The position numbers and the translations under genes are program-made. From the NCBI GenBank assembly GCA_024278255.1, contig JAJRTP010000177.1, positions 1 through 10,288 on the forward strand: a stretch of 10,288 bases of DNA, read 5' to 3'. The notes beneath the pieces are model-generated. The model searched no databases and was not told the origin of the DNA. It was given only the letters and a program-made list of their open reading frames with translations. Position 1 is the stretch's first letter, and each line of letters opens with the position of its first letter. The stretch comes from Chloroflexota bacterium (GTDB lineage: Bacteria; Chloroflexota; Anaerolineae; Promineifilales; Promineifilaceae). Positions 6,039-10,288 of this stretch are shown here, one piece after another.

Positions 6039-6059
6039 CAGTATTCAGTGTGCAGTATT
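6039..6059. repeat. Short direct repeat CAGTATT with 14-base period
   Basis: CAGTATT occurs at 6039-6045 and 6053-6059, with CAGTGTG between, and two CACTGAAAA/TACTGAAAA-like strings follow at 6064-6090. The stretch between the YceI stop and the MITE-like element therefore looks repeat-derived rather than coding. Confidence 0.45.
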
Positions 6060-6080
6060 TGGTTCACTGAAAACTGGCTT

Positions 6081-6191
6081 TACTGAAAAAAGGTTGATTT
6101 TACCGCAGAGGCGCAGAGAACGCAGAGATTTTTCACCGGGAGACTCTAAATTCTTTGCGCCCTCCGCGCCTCTGCGGTTAGTTTTTCAGTA
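6081..6191. mobile_element. MITE-like 111-bp element with TA-ended terminal inverted repeats
   Basis: The ends TACTGAAAAA (6081-6090) and TTTTTCAGTA (6182-6191) are exact reverse complements, and the outermost TA could be a target duplication of the IS630/mariner type. Inside is a second inverted pair: 6102-6127 and 6153-6178, 22 of 26 positions complementary and 16 of 17 in the outer part (core ACCGCAGAGGCGC). No open frame of note lies within, so it would be non-autonomous. It sits between the YceI gene and a truncated hydrolase. Its mobility is inferred from structure only. Confidence 0.65.
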
Positions 6192-6398
6192 GACTCAAAC
6201 CCCATGCTGGTCATTCAGGGGCAGAACGATCCCCGCGTCATCGAGCAGGAATCCCGCGAACTGGTAGAATCCCTGCGGGAAATGAGCAAAGAGGTAGAAT
6301 ACCTGGTATTCTCGGACGAAGGCCACGACGTGCTGAAATACGAAAACCGCGTCCGGGTCTACAATACGATGATTGATTTCTTTAAGGAAAAGCTGTAA
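6192..6398 (+). pseudogene. C-terminal remnant of an S9-type (prolyl oligopeptidase family) peptidase/hydrolase
   Basis: Only the last 64-68 residues of an alpha/beta-hydrolase survive. MLVIQGQNDPRV carries the catalytic Asp (Asp9 counting from the ATG at 6204), and VFSDEGHDVLKYENR carries the catalytic His (His41). This spacing and wording are typical of the C-terminus of S9 acylaminoacyl-peptidase-type enzymes. The nucleophile Ser, the rest of the hydrolase fold and the propeller are missing, since the open frame runs back only into the MITE-like repeat and meets a stop at 6147. Homology appears to start right after the element's end at 6191. The ATG at 6204 lacks a ribosome site and is an internal Met of the parent protein, so a functional product is unlikely. 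Confidence 0.8.
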
Positions 6399-6413
6399 CC
6401 CAGGAGATACCCC

Positions 6414-6929
6414 ATGCAAAATGCCCCCCAATTTGAATCCTTTCATGCTGAACTGCATACCGGCAGCACCTTATTAAAAGGTAGTTTTATGCCCCGCGGC
6501 GATCTGCTCATTTATCTGAACGATCAAAATCGAGATAATTACCCCATCAATGATGTAACGTTGTACCCTTTGCTGCCTGACTATAAAGTTCGCCCCATTC
6601 ACCAGGAAACTATTGTCACCCTCAAAGATAATCTGATTTACCTGGCTCTCACCAACAATGAAGACGCTGCCAAAATCCAGATTATGCAGAGTAAACGGCC
6701 GGTTATTTTTTATACGCAATTGTTTGCTATTCGCGGTCAATTTCACGTTCACGAAGAAAAACGTGATGATGATATGGTTGATACGGATAAGCCGTTTGCC
6801 GTTATTACCGACGCTTCCGTTTTCCCTTTGCGCCCCGTGGCTCACGAACCGCAGCGTCACGTGCCTTTGCTGGCCCTGAACGTGCATCACATTTTGGCTT
6901 ACCACGCCCACCATTCCAAAACAGAATGA
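6414..6929 (+). CDS. Uncharacterised 171-residue protein with two similar halves (DUF6812-like, tentative)
   Basis: I do not recognise a function. The protein is soluble, with no signal peptide or membrane segment. Two stretches share a pattern: residues 11-53 (LLKGSFMPRGDLLIYLND, then DVTLYPL) and 94-139 (FAIRGQFHVHEEKRDDD, then DASVFPL). Each has a small beta-type opening with Gly-x-Phe, a charged turn and a closing hydrophobic strand, suggesting an internal duplication. The second half resembles the small domain I associate with DUF6812, from memory and with modest certainty. The tail is His-rich (HHILAYHAHH, 158-167). A good ribosome site (CAGGAG) precedes the ATG, 15 bases after the hydrolase remnant, so it may once have been that gene's operon partner. 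Its stop codon lies inside a perfect palindrome. It contains no ACGGCCGT octamer. Confidence 0.75.
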   Translation: MQNAPQFESFHAELHTGSTLLKGSFMPRGDLLIYLNDQNRDNYPINDVTLYPLLPDYKVRPIHQETIVTLKDNLIYLALTNNEDAAKIQIMQSKRPVIFYTQLFAIRGQFHVHEEKRDDDMVDTDKPFAVITDASVFPLRPVAHEPQRHVPLLALNVHHILAYHAHHSKTE

Positions 6930-6956
6930 TGCGTGAGCCACGTGGCTCACGCATCA
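6927..6956. terminator. Perfect 30-base palindrome between convergent genes, possible bidirectional terminator
   Basis: All 30 bases are self-complementary, with centre CCACGTGG at 6938-6945 and no loop. The first three bases are the stop codon of the upstream gene, and the convergent DUF2202 gene ends 30 bases further on. Position favours a bidirectional transcription barrier or mRNA 3'-end stabiliser. No T-run follows on either strand, so a standard intrinsic terminator is not assured. Confidence 0.5.
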
Positions 6957-6986
6957 CAGATAAAGGAGGTGTGTTGTTAGGCTAGA

Positions 6987-7877
6987 TTAGCTGTTAGTGT
7001 TACGGCCGTTTCCCCCGTTCCCCCCGTTCCCCCCATTGCCTCGTTTGCCGCCTTGTCCTTGCCCTTGTCCCTGACCGCCGCCATTGCCACCCTGACCATT
7101 CCCATTCCCCATTGAGCCATTGATAATTGCCTCATACTGAGCCTGGGTCATATATTGTGGTTGGTAAGTCGTGCCGGTTTGCCGTTCCAGATTAGTCACA
7201 AAGGCCCGCAAATGATTCTCCGAACCGGCTTCCAACTGTTGGTATACCCGGAGGATGGCCGTGTTGTCCGTTTGCGCCATGCGTTCGTCCAGGTCCAGAA
7301 TATCAATTTCCTCGATAGCAGCGCCCACAGCCAGGGCATCGGCCACCGATTGGCTGCCTTCGGCAATCAGTTGATCGTACAGGGCTTGCAGCGCCGGGTC
7401 GGTGAATTGGCCGATCTCGTTGCCTGCCGCCGGGTCAGCCAGATTGTACTGGTTCAGCACAGCCAGGACGGCATCCATGTGCGTCTGTTCGCTGCCGCTG
7501 ATGTTTTGGAAGACCGCAACGCCCCACTGGTCATACAAAGTCAGATACACGTCGCGGGCCAGTTTTTCTTCCTCGCGCATAAAGAGCAGCCCGGCAATCT
7601 CGTCGTCGTTGAGGGTCACGGCCGTATCCGCCACAATCTGATTGGCCGGCACAACGGCCGCTTCCGCAACTGTCTCTACCACCGCATCTGCTACATTGGT
7701 TTCAGCCGCGATGGCTTGAACCACCGGAGCAGTCTCATTGGTGACTACGTTGGTGGTTACGGCCGTGTCCGGGACCGCTGCCGTTTCCTCTGCCGCCGGT
7801 GAACAGGCGGCTAAAAATATCGTAGAAAGAGTAATTAAAGCCACACTCACTGCGGCCAAAGTTCGTTTGTTTAACAT
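6987..7877 (-). CDS. DUF2202 ferritin-like lipoprotein with Gly/Asn-rich tail
   Basis: The 296-residue product has a signal peptide with lipobox LAAC (Cys25), so it should be lipid-anchored outside the membrane. A low-complexity Ala/Val/Thr/Glu linker (26-88) leads into a ferritin-like four-helix DUF2202 domain (about 91-252). Candidate metal ligands recur as expected for this fold: Glu102-104 in MREEEKLARDVY, Glu130 and His133 in SEQTH, Glu189-190, and Glu220 with His222 in SENHLRAF. Residues 256-296 are a Gly/Asn/Gln tail, including repeats of GGN. The role of DUF2202 is not established; metal or oxidative chemistry at the cell surface is a reasonable guess from the fold. The start is well supported by AAGGAG. 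A hairpin lies just upstream of the ribosome site. Confidence 0.9.
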   Translation of the reverse strand: MLNKRTLAAVSVALITLSTIFLAACSPAAEETAAVPDTAVTTNVVTNETAPVVQAIAAETNVADAVVETVAEAAVVPANQIVADTAVTLNDDEIAGLLFMREEEKLARDVYLTLYDQWGVAVFQNISGSEQTHMDAVLAVLNQYNLADPAAGNEIGQFTDPALQALYDQLIAEGSQSVADALAVGAAIEEIDILDLDERMAQTDNTAILRVYQQLEAGSENHLRAFVTNLERQTGTTYQPQYMTQAQYEAIINGSMGNGNGQGGNGGGQGQGQGQGGKRGNGGNGGNGGNGRNTNS

Positions 7878-7895
7878 GATGTTCTCCTTGTGCCA

Positions 7896-7922
7896 GTAAG
7901 GCGATTTGCCAAATCGCCTTAC
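7896..7922. repeat. 12-bp stem, 3-base loop hairpin upstream of the DUF2202 start
   Basis: GTAAGGCGATTT (7896-7907) and AAATCGCCTTAC (7911-7922) are perfectly complementary around GCC. The hairpin lies 18 bases before the minus-strand ATG and just upstream of the AAGGAG ribosome site. It shares the GCGATTTG...AAATCGC core with 2301-2317. It could be a dispersed palindrome, or a leader element affecting ribosome access (inference). Confidence 0.75.
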
Positions 7923-7936
7923 ATGATATCTAAATT

Positions 7937-7949
7937 ATTTGTAACAAAT
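7937..7949. promoter_or_regulatory. Small dyad ATTTGT-A-ACAAAT, possible operator
   Basis: A 13-base odd-centred palindrome lies in the AT-rich stretch before the DUF2202 gene, where its promoter would be expected. I could not place a convincing -35/-10 pair. The regulator is unknown. Confidence 0.3.
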
Positions 7950-7999
7950 CAAAGAAAATTCGTTCCTTCCCTAATTCGTTGTCCTCCATGATAAACAAG

Positions 8000-8043
8000 G
8001 ATATGAAGACGATATGAAGCCCGTATGGGCGAGTTATGAAGCG
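8000..8043. promoter_or_regulatory. Four phased 11-bp direct repeats (consensus G-N-TATGAAG-N-C), possible response-regulator site
   Basis: The units are GATATGAAGAC (8000-8010), GATATGAAGCC (8011-8021), CGTATGGGCGA (8022-8032, degenerate) and GTTATGAAGCG (8033-8043). TATG recurs exactly every 11 bases. OmpR/PhoB-type response regulators are known to bind tandem 11-bp direct repeats. The array lies in the divergent region between the DUF2202 and META-domain lipoprotein genes and could act on either. No such regulator is encoded in this window. Confidence 0.5.
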
Positions 8044-8086
8044 GCGAAAAATCTGCGAAATCGGCGCAATCTGCGGTTTATTCGCC
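8043..8086. repeat. Imperfect repeat stretch with GGCGAA/TTCGCC ends
   Basis: The ends GGCGAA (8043-8048) and TTCGCC (8081-8086) are inverted, and AATCTGCG occurs twice inside (8050-8057 and 8068-8075). The wording resembles small dispersed intergenic repeats rather than coding sequence. Together with the hairpin, dyad and 11-bp array, it accounts for most structure I see in the 358-base gap at 7878-8235. Confidence 0.4.
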
Positions 8087-8129
8087 AAATTCAATTATGA
8101 GAACCAGTGAAGAATGGGAACCGGATAGT

Positions 8130-8158
8130 TTGGTAAGCCATCTTACATGAGGCACAAT
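8130..8158 (+). promoter_or_regulatory. Weak sigma70-like promoter candidate for the META-domain gene
   Basis: TTGGTA (8130-8135, 4 of 6) and CACAAT (8153-8158, 4 of 6) are 17 bases apart. They would start transcription near 8165, about 70 bases before the ATG. An alternative -35, TTGACG at 8194-8199, has no good -10 partner. Confidence 0.3.
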
Positions 8159-8235
8159 TTGCGATTATTGGCAAAAAAGAAGAGACGGCTGAATTGACGG
8201 CCGTCCCCATTTTGCTCTTAGAACGGAGGATAAAA

Positions 8236-10288
8236 ATGAAGAAACTATTGTTACTTGTACTATTTGGCGCGTTGGCTGTGACCATCGTCGCCTGTGGCGG
8301 GCAGACGCCGACGCCCACCCCCCAGCCGGAACCCACGGCGGAACCGGTGGAAGAACCAACGGCCGTACCAGAAGTAGAACCCACTCTGGTCCCGGAAAAA
8401 GAAACAGCTTCGACCGAACCAATCATCGGTGAAGCGCCGGTAGATTCGGCCAAAGTTACCTTTGAAAACGATCAATGGGTCGTAGCTGTAGAAGGCAATC
8501 TGCCCGATGGCTGCACGGAGATTGGCGAGATCGCCCAAAGTGTAGACGGCAGCATCATCAAAGTCGAGGTCAGCACTACCCGTCCGGCCGACATGATGTG
8601 TACCCAGGTAATTACCCCCTACAGTGAATCAGTAGTCCTGGAAACGGCCGACATGCCTAACGGCGAATACACCGTCGAAGTCAACGGCGTAGCTGCGACC
8701 GAACCGGTAGTCTTGGGCGAAGAGCATATGCCCGAAGCCGCCGCAGCAGACATCACCAACATCGTTTGGCAGTGGACAGAATTTCAGGATACGGCCGAAC
8801 TCAACGACATCACCGTAGACAACCCGGAAAACTACACCGTCACCTTCCTGGCCGACGACCAGGTCAGTATCAAGGCTGACTGCAACATGGTCAACGGCAG
8901 CTACACCCTGGACGGCTCATCCCTGACGATCCAGCTAGGCCCGTCCACCATGGCTTTTTGCGGCGAAGAATCGCTGGATCAGCAATTCCTGGAAAAACTG
9001 GGTTTCGTCGCCACCTACGTCATGGACGGCGACAACCTGGTGATGAACCTGCAAGCGGACGCCGGTAACATGGTCTTTGCCAATGGCGGCCCGGCGGGTG
9101 AAGCAGGTGCAGATACGGCCGTAACCGTGCGCACCACCATAGACCCCGGCATGATCCGCCTGGACACGCAAGGATTGCCGGTTTCCTGGCAAGCCGTGTA
9201 CGTCCCGGAAACGCCGTATGATCAAAGCCAGCCCCCCGGCCCCAAAGGACTGCCGGCCCACATCGAAATCCTTTTCGGCGTAACAGACCCGGCCCAGCGG
9301 CGGCCCGGCGATCCCGTCATGTACATCATTCCCGCGGCGGCCTATGAAGCCATGTGGGCCGCCAATGGCAACGATTTTGTGACCACAACAATGGCCGGAA
9401 TCTACCAAACGGCCACAGTCCTGACCAGCCCGCCGCCCACTGCAAATATGCCTGTGCTGCCCATGGAAGAAGTAGGCGGCAAAAATGATGTAGCCTTGTA
9501 TGTAAGCCGTGCTGCTTCAGACGAGAACAGCGCCTCCAAAAGCGGCTACTGCTTTGTCGGCCGTTTTGCCCAGGACGCGAATCCTATTACCAGTGATGGT
9601 CTGCCTTTACAATATATCTATCAAGGTTTCACCAACGACGGCCAATATCTGGTTTCCTTCTTCTATCCGGTCGCCTCTTCCGCTTTGCCCAGCAACGCCG
9701 ATGTTAACGATGCTTTCAACGAAGCGGTCAGTGCCGGTAAATCCGAAGAATTTTTGGCCCAGCAAATTGAAGAAATCAACAGCTTGTCTACTTCCGACTG
9801 GGAACCGGATTTAGCTACACTGGACGCCTTGGTAGGTTCCCTGCAGATCGAAGGGATGGTCAATTCCGGCCCCATCGGCCCCGAATGGCAGTGGGTACGT
9901 TCTGAACGCACCGACTCCTTCGAAGTAGAGAATCCCGAACTGTATACCCTGACTTATAACGCCGATGGCACTTTCGCCTTAAAGGCAGATTGCAACAATG
10001 TAGTAGGCGACTACACGATGGATGGTGGTATCTTTGGCAGCGTTCAGCATCAACCAGGCCCCTCCACGTTGGCTGAGTGTGGTGAAGGCTCCCGTTATGA
10101 TTACTTCGTCAACATGTTCCCTGCTCTACAGAATTATAAAGTTCGCCTCCCCGGTGATGAACTGGAATTGATTTGGCCGGCCGACGGTGGCAGCGAATTT
10201 TTCCAGAATCCTATCCCCGGCATCGCGGTTGCAACCGAGTCCGCCGGGCCAATCAGCAAAGTCGAAGGTAAAACCTGGCAGTGGGTCA
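8236..10288 (+). CDS. Multi-META-domain lipoprotein (684 residues seen, runs off the window end)
   Basis: A lipoprotein signal peptide (MKKLLLLVLFGALAVTIVAC, lipid-bearing Cys20) is followed by a Pro/Thr/Glu linker (21-65). Next comes a beta-rich domain (about 70-155, Cys93 and Cys122). Then come META/HslJ-type repeats: META 1 about 176-281, starting IVWQWTEF with Cys216 and Cys242; META 2 about 551-656, starting PEWQWVRS with Cys586 and Cys615; and a third beginning TWQWV at 680 when the window ends. Each full repeat shows the KADCN...G.Y..DG pattern and a second Cys in PST-x(2-3)-CGE. A central region (about 287-535) is unrecognised. META domains occur in surface and stress-related proteins (HslJ, novobiocin resistance); the role here is unknown. 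The start is supported by GGAGG six bases upstream, and the frame is open without a stop for 684 codons. Confidence 0.9.
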   Translation, partial: MKKLLLLVLFGALAVTIVACGGQTPTPTPQPEPTAEPVEEPTAVPEVEPTLVPEKETASTEPIIGEAPVDSAKVTFENDQWVVAVEGNLPDGCTEIGEIAQSVDGSIIKVEVSTTRPADMMCTQVITPYSESVVLETADMPNGEYTVEVNGVAATEPVVLGEEHMPEAAAADITNIVWQWTEFQDTAELNDITVDNPENYTVTFLADDQVSIKADCNMVNGSYTLDGSSLTIQLGPSTMAFCGEESLDQQFLEKLGFVATYVMDGDNLVMNLQADAGNMVFANGGPAGEAGADTAVTVRTTIDPGMIRLDTQGLPVSWQAVYVPETPYDQSQPPGPKGLPAHIEILFGVTDPAQRRPGDPVMYIIPAAAYEAMWAANGNDFVTTTMAGIYQTATVLTSPPPTANMPVLPMEEVGGKNDVALYVSRAASDENSASKSGYCFVGRFAQDANPITSDGLPLQYIYQGFTNDGQYLVSFFYPVASSALPSNADVNDAFNEAVSAGKSEEFLAQQIEEINSLSTSDWEPDLATLDALVGSLQIEGMVNSGPIGPEWQWVRSERTDSFEVENPELYTLTYNADGTFALKADCNNVVGDYTMDGGIFGSVQHQPGPSTLAECGEGSRYDYFVNMFPALQNYKVRLPGDELELIWPADGGSEFFQNPIPGIAVATESAGPISKVEGKTWQWV

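Larger units (their letters stand above)
2451..9122. repeat. Highly iterated palindrome ACGGCCGT, 16 copies
   Basis: Copies start at 2451, 2715, 4397, 4769, 4977, 5118, 5162, 5572, 5764, 5881, 7002, 7618, 7759, 8197, 8359 and 9115. The octamer is its own reverse complement. Fifteen lie in genes; 12 of these are read as Thr-Ala-Val, three in the frame giving Gly-Arg. One is intergenic (8197). Near-matches (for example ACGGCCGA near 8791) also occur. None falls between 1 and 2450. It resembles, in behaviour and not in sequence, the HIP1 octamer of cyanobacteria. Confidence 0.9.

Noticed and set aside
6962..6970. Strong Shine-Dalgarno-like AAAGGAGGT on the plus strand
   Set aside because: The GTG/TTG codons after it run into a stop within a few codons, and the DUF2202 gene occupies the opposite strand. 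Probably chance.
7155..7802. 215-codon open frame on the plus strand
   Set aside because: It lies wholly antisense to the DUF2202 lipoprotein, has no recognisable motifs or ribosome site, and is explained by codon bias of the real gene.
8091..8538. Overlapping minus-strand frames with Gly/Ser- and Val-rich translations
   Set aside because: Their low-complexity products mirror the Pro/Thr linker of the lipoprotein gene on the other strand.
8935..9408. 157-codon open frame on the minus strand
   Set aside because: It is antisense to the META-domain lipoprotein, whose frame is clearly coding with repeated domain signatures.

Overview
The window looks like a chromosomal piece of a Chloroflexota bacterium, perhaps of the Anaerolineae/Ardenticatenia group. 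That placement is inference from gene content: a ba3-type (Thermus-like) cytochrome oxidase with two SCO-family proteins, a DUF2202 ferritin-like lipoprotein with a Gly/Asn tail, and a long multi-META-domain lipoprotein. No rRNA, tRNA or CRISPR array was seen. Base composition is close to balanced by eye, and higher in GC in the last 2 kb.

Region 1 (1-3549, minus strand) is a respiratory operon. Reading 3549 to 1 it holds an Rrf2-family Fe-S regulator, a SCO-like thioredoxin-fold protein overlapping it by 4 bases, a canonical SCO1-type copper chaperone, a perfect 27-bp inverted repeat, then the oxidase genes for subunit IIa (a 43-residue gene), subunit II with a complete CuA site, and the N-terminal half of subunit I (cut by the window edge). 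The SCO protein(s) would serve the CuA site, and the Rrf2 protein would tie expression to NO, redox or Fe-S status.

Region 2 (3550-3796) is the divergent control region. It holds three CRP-type dyads (TGTGA-N6-TCACA pattern), one a perfect match centred about 41 bases upstream of the predicted start of rightward transcription. Region 3 (3797-6030, plus strand) encodes a DUF3307 membrane protein, a Crp/Fnr regulator that keeps the cyclic-nucleotide pocket residues, and, from its own promoter, a membrane-anchored YceI protein. The Crp/Fnr protein is the natural candidate to bind the three dyads, giving autoregulation plus control of the oxidase operon.

Region 4 (6031-6986) is repeat-rich. It has a 111-bp MITE-like element with TA-flanked terminal inverted repeats, directly followed by the C-terminal remnant of an S9-type peptidase/hydrolase, then a 171-residue protein of two similar halves whose stop codon lies inside a perfect 30-base palindrome. 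Region 5 (6987-10288) has a DUF2202 lipoprotein gene (minus) and a large META-domain lipoprotein gene (plus, running off the end). They are separated by a 358-base divergent region with a hairpin, four phased 11-bp direct repeats and a further small repeat.

Across 2451-9122 the palindromic octamer ACGGCCGT occurs 16 times, against about 0.16 expected for any fixed octamer in this length under equal base frequencies. It mostly reads Thr-Ala-Val inside genes. It behaves like a genome-wide highly iterated palindrome and is the most striking unexplained signal here.
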